Shown here in pieces: positions 1-5,265 of a stretch of DNA of 5,265 bases. The position numbers and the translations under genes are program-made. The number at the start of each line of letters is the position of its first letter. Position 1 is the stretch's first letter. The DNA is from Verrucomicrobiota bacterium (GTDB taxonomy: Bacteria; Verrucomicrobiota; Verrucomicrobiia; Opitutales; UBA2995): positions 1 to 5,265 of the forward strand of contig JAPUIL010000077.1 in the NCBI GenBank assembly GCA_027297085.1. The letters are read 5' to 3'. The notes under the pieces were generated by a model. It was not told the DNA's origin. It searched no databases and saw nothing but the letters and a program-made list of their open reading frames with translations.

Positions 1-1121
1 GGCACTTCGGGAAATGGCACATTGGAACCCTCAGCAAGAAGCACTCTAACTTTCGCCGGGGGGACGATCTATCGGCAGTTTACGCTCCGCCTTGGGAGCG
101 TGATTTCGATGAATCCCTGGTTTCCGAATCGAACTTGGCGACGTGGGATCCCTACGACTATACGGGACTCTTGGAAAAGAAGCACCACGACATTTTCTAT
201 CGCAACGGAAAACCTGTAAGCAGTGGAATGGAAGGGGCTGTTTCACGGATCCTCGTCGATCACGCTTTGCTCTTTATCGAACAAGCCGTGAAAGAAAAGA
301 AACCGTTCATGTCGACCATCTGGTTTCACGCTCCGCATCATCCCGTTCGGGCGGGACCAAAGTATCTCGAGATGTACAAAGATCTGAAGGAAGGCCAGCG
401 GCACTATTACGGCTGCATTACCGCATTGGATGAACAGGTTGGCAGGCTAAGAGCTGAGCTTGAAAGACTGGGTGTCGCCGAGAACACGCTCATATTTTTC
501 TGTGCCGATAACGGACCAGAAGGCGATGGCCATCCAGGCGAGGAGCATGATCTCTATCTGGGCTCCAGCTACGGCCAGACCGGTGGCTTGCGAGGGCGCA
601 AAAGGTGGACTTACAACGGCGGTGTCTGTGTTCCGGCATTCGCATACTGGCCCGGGACCATTAAAGGCGAACAGACGATCGAAACTCCCGCTTGTACCGC
701 TGACTACCTGTCAACCCTGTGCGCGCTTACGGGCTATAACCTGCCGAATAACTTGCCGCAGGATGGGGAAGATATCATGCCTTATCTTACCGGGAACCGC
801 CTAAGTCGTTATAAAGCAATCGGTTTCTCCTCGATTCAGGGAAAGGGCCCGCCGTTCTCTATTATCAAGGACAATTACAGGCTTTTCACAAACCTCGCGG
901 AGAATGCGGGCGAGAGCGATGAGTTATACCGATTGGATGACATGGCGGAAGAGACAAACATTGCTGCTGAACACCCCGAATTGGTTGCAAGGATGAAGGT
1001 CGAACTAAGAGCCTGGTATGAGTCGTGCCGCAACAGCTATGAGAATGGCGATTACGAGGGACACGTCATGATGGGAGAATTTCCCTATATCGAAACGGTT
1101 AACGCCGAAAAAGGAAAATAA
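1..1121 (+). CDS. Sulfatase, arylsulfatase type (5'-partial)
   Basis: This is a sulfatase of the formylglycine-dependent S1 type, which hydrolyses sulfate esters. The frame is open from the first complete codon at position 3 to TAA at 1119-1121, giving 372 visible residues, so the ATG at 135 is internal and the true start lies left of the window. The fragment opens with HFGKWHIG (GKWHIG at 9-26), the second sulfatase signature. It continues with WFHAPHHP (about 321-344), where a substrate- or metal-side His is expected, then CADNG with the metal-binding Asp-Asn at 507-512. The LRGRKRWTYNGG segment (588-623) carries the conserved active-site Lys at 600-602, although the usual Glu before GG is Asn here. 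The C-terminal subdomain has LYRLDDMAEETN, the typical late-sulfatase 'ELYDL..DP.E..N' pattern. The nucleophile motif C-x-P-S/A-R would be upstream and cannot be checked. Substrate is unknown; the family suggests a sulfated glycan. It precedes another sulfatase on the same strand by 110 bp. Confidence 0.93.
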   Translation, partial: HFGKWHIGTLSKKHSNFRRGDDLSAVYAPPWERDFDESLVSESNLATWDPYDYTGLLEKKHHDIFYRNGKPVSSGMEGAVSRILVDHALLFIEQAVKEKKPFMSTIWFHAPHHPVRAGPKYLEMYKDLKEGQRHYYGCITALDEQVGRLRAELERLGVAENTLIFFCADNGPEGDGHPGEEHDLYLGSSYGQTGGLRGRKRWTYNGGVCVPAFAYWPGTIKGEQTIETPACTADYLSTLCALTGYNLPNNLPQDGEDIMPYLTGNRLSRYKAIGFSSIQGKGPPFSIIKDNYRLFTNLAENAGESDELYRLDDMAEETNIAAEHPELVARMKVELRAWYESCRNSYENGDYEGHVMMGEFPYIETVNAEKGK

Positions 1122-1231
1122 GATGAGGGTTGGTAAACGACTACGTATTTCGTACATATTTTGATCCTGGATTCGATTAATTCAATATTTTAATAGGTGT
1201 TTAAGATAAGTAACCACAAATTCAAACACGC
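1122..1231 (+). promoter_or_regulatory. AT-rich spacer, possible promoter region
   Basis: This 110-bp spacer between the two sulfatase genes is markedly AT-rich. TTGATC at 1161-1166 resembles a -35 box. AT-rich candidates for a -10 box lie at about 1184-1196 (AATATT, TATTTT, TTAATA), but none has ideal sequence and spacing. An imperfect palindrome around ATTAAT (about 1171-1186) and a small inverted repeat TACG/CGTA (about 1142-1154) could be operator-like. No GC hairpin followed by a T-run marks a terminator for the upstream gene. No Shine-Dalgarno sequence precedes the ATG at 1232. The promoter assignment is only suggestive. Confidence 0.25.
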
Positions 1232-2824
1232 ATGAAAAAAATTAGAGGAGCAGCACAATTAACCATTATTGCATTTGTTACCGCACTCTTGACTACCAGT
1301 TGTCGGAAAAACCCATCAGAAATAATTGAGAAGCCCAATGTTTTGTTCATTTCCATCGATGATCTAAACGATTGGATCGGTGTTTTGGGAGGTCATCCAC
1401 AGGCATTGACACCAAACCTTGATAAGTTTGCTCGTGAATCGGTTAATTTTCAAAAGTCATTTTGTACGGCACCTGGATGTAATCCATCGCGGACTTCCAT
1501 AATGACCGGTTTGGCGCCACATACATCAGGTGTGTATTCAAATTATCAGGATTGGAGGGAGGTCATTCCGGATCGTAAATCAATTGGAACATATTTTAGA
1601 GAAAATGGATACTACTCCACCGGTGCAGGAAAGATTTTTCATTATCACATGGTTGATAAAGATTGCTGGGACGATTATTGGCCGTCCCAGGACAATAATA
1701 TGCCAAAGGAGTATCTGATCAATCCGCCAGAAAAAGGCCCTCCTCCTGGGGTAGCAGAAGCGGTTTCTACCAAAACTGTCAACATGCCAGAATTTGAGAC
1801 GATGTACAAAATGTTTGACTGGGCACCACTTGATGTCGACGACTCGATGATGGGGGACTACAAGAGCGTGGAGTACGTATCAAGCGTTCTACAAAGAAAA
1901 AATGAAAAACCATTTTTTCTCGCCTGTGGAATTTATCGGCCGCACGTGCCTTGGTACGTTCCTCAGAAATATTTCGATTTATTTCCTTTGGATTCTATTC
2001 AACTTCCTAAGGTGCTTGAAAATGACCTGGATGATGTAAGTGACCGGGTAAAGGACATCGCTCACCGAGCCGGAGATTACCACAAACACGTCATCGAAGC
2101 TGGACAATGGAAACAGGCTGTGCAGGGCTATTTGGCCTCAATCGCTTTTGCTGATGCTATGTTTGGCAAACTAATTGCGTCATTAAAAAGCAGCGAGTAT
2201 GCCAAGAATACTGTGGTAATTGTCTGGTCGGACCATGGATGGCAATTAGGAGAAAAAGAACACTGGAGGAAGTTTGCTCTATGGGAAAATGTACTGAGGA
2301 CTGTATTAATGATTCAAGTGCCGGAAGGAGCTGCAGGGCTTCCTGAAGGTTCAAAAAATGGAGCAACGTGTGAGCGCGTGGTTTCGACGCAAGACATTTA
2401 TCCAACGTTAGTTGATTTGTGCGGATTGCCTGAAAGAAAAGAAATAGACGGAAGAAGTCTGGTGCCGCTGTTGAGGAATCCCAAATTGAAGTGGGACTAT
2501 CCGGCCATCAGTTCCTATGATTTCAGTGAATTTTCTATCCGAAATGAAAGATTTAGGTATACAACCTACGTTGACGGAAGCGAAGAATTATACGATCATA
2601 ATGCCGATCCTGAAGAATGGAAGAACTTGGCAAATGATCCAGGCTATGCAACAACGTTGGAGGAATTGAGGCGGCATATTCCACAAGATCCTGCTCCTTT
2701 GATGAAGACCTCAGTTGAGATACGGTCATTCCATATACCTCCATTCAAGAGTAGGGAAGAGTACCAAGACTATGTGGGTCATGGTAAAGATATGCTTTAC
2801 TACATCAACAAGTATTGGAAGTAA
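1232..2824 (+). CDS. Lipoprotein sulfatase, iduronate-2-sulfatase-like
   Basis: This is a complete 530-residue S1 sulfatase predicted to remove sulfate esters from a glycan outside the cytoplasm. Residues 1-24 form a lipoprotein signal peptide: KK-IR, a hydrophobic stretch, then a lipobox ending TTSC with Cys24. Metal-binding Asp43-Asp44 sit in SIDDLND. The nucleophile motif CNPSR places the formylglycine-forming Cys at 83 and Arg at 87. GAGKIFH supplies Lys134 and His137, YRPHVPW supplies His238, WSDHGWQLGEKEHWRK supplies Asp334, His335 and Lys347. The spacing of these residues matches human iduronate-2-sulfatase almost position for position, which is why I place it in that subgroup; bacterial members act on varied sulfated sugars, so the exact substrate is open. 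The C-terminal subdomain has ELYDHNADPEEWKNLA (452-467). All catalytic residues are present. The start is supported by the signal peptide directly after ATG, although no ribosome binding site is clear. Its base composition is AT-richer than the amidase downstream. It is followed 9 nt after its stop by a hydrolase fragment in the same frame. Confidence 0.95.
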   Translation: MKKIRGAAQLTIIAFVTALLTTSCRKNPSEIIEKPNVLFISIDDLNDWIGVLGGHPQALTPNLDKFARESVNFQKSFCTAPGCNPSRTSIMTGLAPHTSGVYSNYQDWREVIPDRKSIGTYFRENGYYSTGAGKIFHYHMVDKDCWDDYWPSQDNNMPKEYLINPPEKGPPPGVAEAVSTKTVNMPEFETMYKMFDWAPLDVDDSMMGDYKSVEYVSSVLQRKNEKPFFLACGIYRPHVPWYVPQKYFDLFPLDSIQLPKVLENDLDDVSDRVKDIAHRAGDYHKHVIEAGQWKQAVQGYLASIAFADAMFGKLIASLKSSEYAKNTVVIVWSDHGWQLGEKEHWRKFALWENVLRTVLMIQVPEGAAGLPEGSKNGATCERVVSTQDIYPTLVDLCGLPERKEIDGRSLVPLLRNPKLKWDYPAISSYDFSEFSIRNERFRYTTYVDGSEELYDHNADPEEWKNLANDPGYATTLEELRRHIPQDPAPLMKTSVEIRSFHIPPFKSREEYQDYVGHGKDMLYYINKYWK

Positions 2825-3262
2825 AGGGCGGGCGTGGTGGTGCTTGGTTACAGCGGTGGAGGCCGATTGGCTCTGGAACTTGCCGGATTTGGCTCCCGGA
2901 CTGGACTTGCGGCTTTTGTTCCATTTGAGCCGGCAACGACACTGTTTGCGGAGATGTATCCATAGGGAGTAAGCGGCCCGGATAGAAAGGTCATGTACTC
3001 AGAGTACTTCACCGACGTATGCAGGGAAATTCTGCAGAGAAAAGTGCGTGCATTTTCTTGCCCGGTTCTGATCGTGCATAGTGATCGCAATCGAGTCACC
3101 TGGGTGAACAGCACCTACTTAGTTCCGGAGATCAGGAAGCAGGAGATAAATCTTGAGATGACTTTATACCCTGGATATGGACACGGTTTTGTGTGGGGAC
3201 GGCAGGGGATCACAACTGAAATCTTTGAGAAAATGGTGGATGATGTAAACAGGTTCTGTTAG
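2825..3262 (+). pseudogene. Alpha/beta hydrolase remnant with in-frame TAG
   Basis: Frame 2 read directly after the sulfatase stop gives VVVLGYSGGGRLALELAG, with GYSGG at 2846-2860. This is the nucleophile elbow (G-x-S-x-G, Ser codon 2852-2854) of an alpha/beta hydrolase. The frame continues to ATTLFAEMYP and meets TAG at 2963-2965, then continues unchanged through GVSGPDRKVMYSEYF. Next come CPVLIVHSDRN, a strand leading to the catalytic Asp (the usual pattern is HGDRD), and YPGYGHGF, the catalytic His loop, ending at TAG 3260-3262. So the C-terminal half of the fold is all in one frame, broken by one nonsense codon that a single base change (for example GAG to TAG) would explain. The N-terminal half, with the oxyanion-hole loop, is missing. 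The GTG codons at 2834-2842 could initiate a peptide but not a working enzyme, and the ATG at 2993 would give only an 89-residue fragment. I read it as a decayed esterase or peptidase-like hydrolase. Confidence 0.78.
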
Positions 3263-3408
3263 CAACACACAAGGGTAAAACCTGAACCAGTAACCCTGTA
3301 GAGGGATCGAATTGATATATGTTTAGGAAGTAGGTTGTCAACATTCCCCTTGAATCCCAGTAGCTGGCCCTGTAGCTTGGTTCCAATTTAATCAAGACTC
3401 GTTAATAC

Positions 3409-3452
3409 AACCCCCACCTCGGCGGCTGCGCCGCTAAAAGCAGTTTTCCTAT
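3409..3452 (+). repeat. GC-hairpin dispersed repeat, copy A
   Basis: Positions 3409-3439 match 5029-5059 with a single mismatch (C3415 against T5035). Similarity continues through GCA and TTCCTAT to 3452, with one compensating indel on each side of GCA, so the offset is 1620 at both ends. The core is the palindrome GCGGC-TGC-GCCGC at 3422-3434 (5-bp stem, 3-nt loop, plus one possible G-T pair), preceded by ACCTCG and followed by CTAAAA. It resembles repetitive extragenic palindromic (REP) elements in size and form. No RAYT-type transposase is visible, so membership in that class is not shown. The last two bases are the AT of the amidase start codon. The spacer before it (3263-3408) holds no gene that I can see. 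Confidence 0.8.
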
Positions 3453-4509
3453 GACCTCTGTAAGAACATCCCAGTCGAAACTCGTCCGCACTTTCTCAGT
3501 TTTGGCGACCACAATGATCATCGGCTGCACTACGGTCCCTGACGAGATGACCCAGTCAAGTATGGTGCCAGAGACTTCTGTCGCCACAACACCCGAGCCT
3601 GACTTTGTTCTCGACACGAGCAACACGCACAACAAGTTCAGTCGGGCGATTCCACCTGTCTTGCGCGTGCCTCCCGGAGCCGTCGTGGAGCTATTCACCA
3701 AGGAGGCGACCGATGGCCAGTTGAACGTCAATTCCACGGCTGCAGACTTGGCCAAACTCGACTTCAATCTCATCCACCCTTTAACGGGTCCGATCCACGT
3801 CGAAGGCGCGATGCCGGGCGATGTGTTGGCAGTCACTTTCCACGAGATCGAGTTGGGCAACTGGGGATGGAACGCCCACAGGCCCGGCGGATCAGGGCTT
3901 CTGGCCGACGATTTCCATGAGCCCTACCTCAAGACCTGGAGCTTCTCCCCGGGCCAGACCCACGTCGAGTTCGAGCCCGGCATTTCGATTCCCCTGCAGC
4001 CGTTCCCCGGCGTCGTTGGTGTCGCACCCGACACCGATGAGATGCTCAGCACCATTCCTCCGCGTGCAAACGGAGGCAACATGGACAACAAGTACATCGG
4101 CGTCGGAACGACGGTCTACTTGCCGGTATTTGTCGAAGGAGCCCTGCTGTCGATAGGTGACACGCACGCGGTGCAGGGCGATGGAGAAATCTGCGGCACG
4201 GCGATCGAAGCTCCGATGCGTATCGTCCTCGAAGTACATGTCGTAAAGGGCAAGTCGATCTTGGAACCCCAGTATGAGACTGACGACTACTACGCCGTGA
4301 CCGGTTTCGCCGAAACCATCCACGAAGCTGCCAGAAAGGCGAGCCGCTACATGCTCGACTACCTGGAGAATGAGCACGGCATGGCGCGAGAGGATGCTTA
4401 CGCCCTGGCGTCGCTGGCTGGCGATCTCAAAATCTCCGAAGCAGTGGACATGCCCCACTACCTCGTGAGCATGCACATTCCTAAGGAGATCTTCAAGAAG
4501 CGACAGTAG
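3451..4509 (+). CDS. Lipoprotein acetamidase/formamidase (FmdA/AmdA family)
   Basis: This complete 352-residue protein belongs to the acetamidase/formamidase family, whose members hydrolyse formamide, acetamide or related short amides to ammonia and the acid. Family marks, in order: HPLTGPIHVEGAMPGD (109-124), the PGGSGLLADDF region (145-155), PPRANGGNMD (203-212), GDTHAVQGDGEICGTAIE (236-253, rich in the conserved His, Asp and Glu residues expected at the metal/active site), and SLAGDLKISEAVD (321-333). Residues 1-26 look like a lipoprotein signal peptide: Lys10 and Arg13, a hydrophobic stretch, then MIIGC with lipidated Cys26. A Thr/Pro/Ser-rich linker follows to about residue 60. The classic family members are cytoplasmic, so surface or periplasmic location is notable, and the physiological amide is uncertain. 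The signal peptide supports the ATG at 3451, but the upstream bases are the hairpin repeat and contain no Shine-Dalgarno sequence. The gene is GC-richer than the upstream sulfatase. A peptidase fragment follows immediately after its TAG. Confidence 0.93.
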   Translation: MTSVRTSQSKLVRTFSVLATTMIIGCTTVPDEMTQSSMVPETSVATTPEPDFVLDTSNTHNKFSRAIPPVLRVPPGAVVELFTKEATDGQLNVNSTAADLAKLDFNLIHPLTGPIHVEGAMPGDVLAVTFHEIELGNWGWNAHRPGGSGLLADDFHEPYLKTWSFSPGQTHVEFEPGISIPLQPFPGVVGVAPDTDEMLSTIPPRANGGNMDNKYIGVGTTVYLPVFVEGALLSIGDTHAVQGDGEICGTAIEAPMRIVLEVHVVKGKSILEPQYETDDYYAVTGFAETIHEAARKASRYMLDYLENEHGMAREDAYALASLAGDLKISEAVDMPHYLVSMHIPKEIFKKRQ

Positions 4510-5057
4510 AAAAGATCCGGTTGGTCATCGATGACGCGAACTCGCGACTTTATGTGGACATGATTCGCCGCGCGGGAATCGAAGTCGAATATGACCCTGA
4601 TTTGGGCGTTTTTGATCGAAGGCAAAAGAACGAAGAGGAGATTTCCTGGTTGCAAGAATCCCAGCAAGTGACGGAAGAGGCCGTCGAATTGGTTTGTCGG
4701 ATGATAGCCAACTCAAGTCCTAACGCAAATGGGGTGTTGATGCAGGGAGGTCGTTCTTTGACTTCTGAAAATCTGCGCCTGCTTGTTGACCAATTCTTTT
4801 TGGAAAAAGGGTTTATCCACCGTCCTGCAATCATTGCCGGGGGACCACCGGCGGCCGACTGCCATAACCTTGGATGGGGAGAGCTTAAAACGGGAAGCCC
4901 GATCATCGTTGATATTTTCCCCACTAATCGTGAAACACATTATTGTGGCGATTGTACGCGGACAGTCGTGCATGGTGACGTACCCGATGAAGTGGTACGC
5001 ATGCACGCCGCCGTTGCAGCCGCCAAAAAACCCCTACCTCGGCGGCTGCGCCGCTAA
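4510..5057 (+). pseudogene. M24 family metallopeptidase fragment (Xaa-Pro aminopeptidase-like)
   Basis: This is a fragment of an M24 (creatinase/aminopeptidase P fold) protein. Frame 3 reads EKIRLVIDDANSRL from about 4509, immediately at the amidase stop; TTG 4521 is the first plausible start, and there is no ATG at a sensible place. The segment resembles the end of the N-terminal domain plus the start of the catalytic 'pita-bread' domain. Counting from TTG 4521, it has the conserved His115 in CHNLGWG (codon 4863), metal-ligand Asp131 in IIVDIFP (4911), and Asp144 in CGDCTRTVV (4950). The sequence stays family-like to MHAAVAAAK (about 5027). It then enters repeat copy B, reads KPLPRRLRR and stops at TAA 5055-5057. 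The remaining ligands (one His and two Glu) that complete the dinuclear metal site are absent, and most of the N-terminal domain is also gone. It cannot be a working M24 peptidase. The native family length is roughly twice the visible 178 residues. Confidence 0.8.
5016..5049. repeat. 9-bp inverted repeat joining peptidase end to repeat copy B
   Basis: GCAGCCGCC at 5016-5024, in the peptidase coding sequence (Ala-Ala codons), is the exact reverse complement of GGCGGCTGC at 5041-5049, inside repeat copy B. The 16-nt loop is 5025-5040. This competes with the repeat's own hairpin at 5042-5054. Copy A has no equivalent upstream arm, so the pairing is specific to this junction. It may be coincidence in an Ala-rich codon run, or it may reflect target choice or a recombination point. 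Confidence 0.55.
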
Positions 5058-5072
5058 AAAGCAAATTCCTAT
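5029..5072 (+). repeat. GC-hairpin dispersed repeat, copy B
   Basis: This is the second copy of the element at 3409-3452, same orientation, offset 1620 bp. The palindrome GCGGC-TGC-GCCGC is at 5042-5054, followed by CTAAAAA, GCA and TTCCTAT. It lies between two unrelated truncated genes: the M24 peptidase to the left loses its family sequence at about 5027, and a sulfatase begins at about 5072. Read on the + strand, one frame ends inside the element (TAA 5055-5057) and the other two stay open. One of the open frames runs into the sulfatase fragment. Confidence 0.8.
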
Positions 5073-5265
5073 CAGTCGCTGGAGCTGTCAGCGGCTACAC
5101 GTTTTGCTTCACCGATATGCTGGCCACGATTGCGGACATAATAGGAGAGGAACTTCCATCCGGTGCGGGTGAAGATAGTTTTACCCTGCTCCCGGCTTTA
5201 TTGGGCCAGTCAATGGATCAACGCCCGGCGATCATCCATCACTCCAATTCCAGTTACGCTATGCG
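5072..5265 (+). pseudogene. Sulfatase internal/C-terminal fragment (5'-truncated, right edge open)
   Basis: Frame 2 from about 5072 to the window end has no stop and reads GYTFCFTDMLATIADI (5093-5140), then GEDSFTLLPALLG (5165-5203) and RPAIIHHSNSSYAM (5222-5263). This is the characteristic post-catalytic stretch of arylsulfatase A-like sulfatases. It covers the helix after the 'WPG..' strand, the 'G.S..P.L.G' loop, and the strand leading into the C-terminal subdomain. The nucleophile motif, the metal-binding residues and the N-terminal two-thirds are missing, because repeat copy B stands directly upstream. ATG at 5123 could not produce a functional enzyme. It is distinct from the other two sulfatases here, so it is not a local duplicate of either. 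It may continue to a normal stop beyond the window. I call it a remnant, or the 3' part of a gene joined here by rearrangement or assembly. Confidence 0.75.

Noticed and set aside
135..1121. ATG at 135 as the true start of the first sulfatase
   Set aside because: The same frame is open back to the window edge and encodes the conserved GKWHIG motif at 9-26, so the gene begins outside the window.
1232..3262. Native sulfatase-hydrolase fusion split by a TAA
   Set aside because: Both are in one frame, but the sulfatase reaches full family length at its stop and the hydrolase lacks its first half, so a former fusion does not explain it.
3263..3408. Small gene or structured RNA in the spacer before repeat copy A
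   Set aside because: Only weak features were seen (an AGGGT/ACCCT pair near 3270-3300 and TAGCT repeated near 3361 and 3373); no open frame or convincing fold.
3422..3440. Intrinsic terminator formed by the repeat hairpin
   Set aside because: The stem is only 5 bp and is followed on the + strand by an A-run, not T. On the minus strand the T-run precedes the stem.
3409..3452. Integron attC site
   Set aside because: No paired core sites of the GTTRRRY / RYYYAAC type flank the hairpin, the element is too short, and no integrase is present.
3892..4476. 194-codon open frame on the minus strand
   Set aside because: It lies wholly inside the amidase gene, which has clear family motifs; it is a shadow in GC-rich coding sequence with no recognisable domain.
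4783..5172. Open frame spanning the peptidase end, repeat copy B and the sulfatase fragment
   Set aside because: It is frame 1, while the peptidase is frame 3 and the sulfatase frame 2, and its translation resembles nothing; it is open by chance.

Overview
The window reads as a gene-rich but damaged accessory region, probably from a sulfatase-rich bacterium of the Planctomycetota/Verrucomicrobiota/Lentisphaerota type. That placement is an inference. It rests on three separate formylglycine-type sulfatase sequences in 5.3 kb, a lipoprotein sulfatase resembling iduronate-2-sulfatase, a lipoprotein acetamidase/formamidase, and start codons without clear Shine-Dalgarno sequences. Nothing here fixes the genus. 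All recognisable genes lie on the + strand.

Layout: (1) 1-1121, the C-terminal two-thirds or so of an arylsulfatase-type sulfatase whose start and catalytic Cys lie left of the window. (2) 1122-1231, an AT-rich spacer. (3) 1232-2824, a complete lipoprotein sulfatase of the iduronate-2-sulfatase type. (4) 2825-3262, a broken alpha/beta hydrolase that lacks its N-terminal half and has an in-frame TAG at 2963-2965. (5) 3263-3408, a short spacer with no gene seen. (6) 3409-3452, copy A of a GC-hairpin repeat of about 44 bp. (7) 3451-4509, a complete lipoprotein acetamidase/formamidase. (8) 4510-5057, an M24 metallopeptidase fragment truncated at both ends. (9) 5029-5072, copy B of the repeat. (10) 5072-5265, an internal fragment of a third sulfatase that runs off the right edge.

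Two complete exported enzymes (1232-2824 and 3451-4509) are each followed, within about 10 nt of their stop codon, by a 5'-truncated gene fragment. The two repeat copies lie exactly 1620 bp apart. Copy A ends on the amidase start codon. Copy B sits exactly where the peptidase reading frame stops making sense and a different gene, a sulfatase, begins. This suggests a dispersed palindromic repeat acting as a breakpoint for rearrangement or gene shuffling, or as the place where an assembly was wrongly joined.

Functionally, the sulfatases fit desulfation of sulfated polysaccharides or glycosaminoglycan-like substrates in the periplasm or at the cell surface. No formylglycine-generating enzyme, glycoside hydrolase, transporter or regulator is visible in the window, so the pathway cannot be completed from here. 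I see no tRNA, rRNA, CRISPR array, transposase or integrase.
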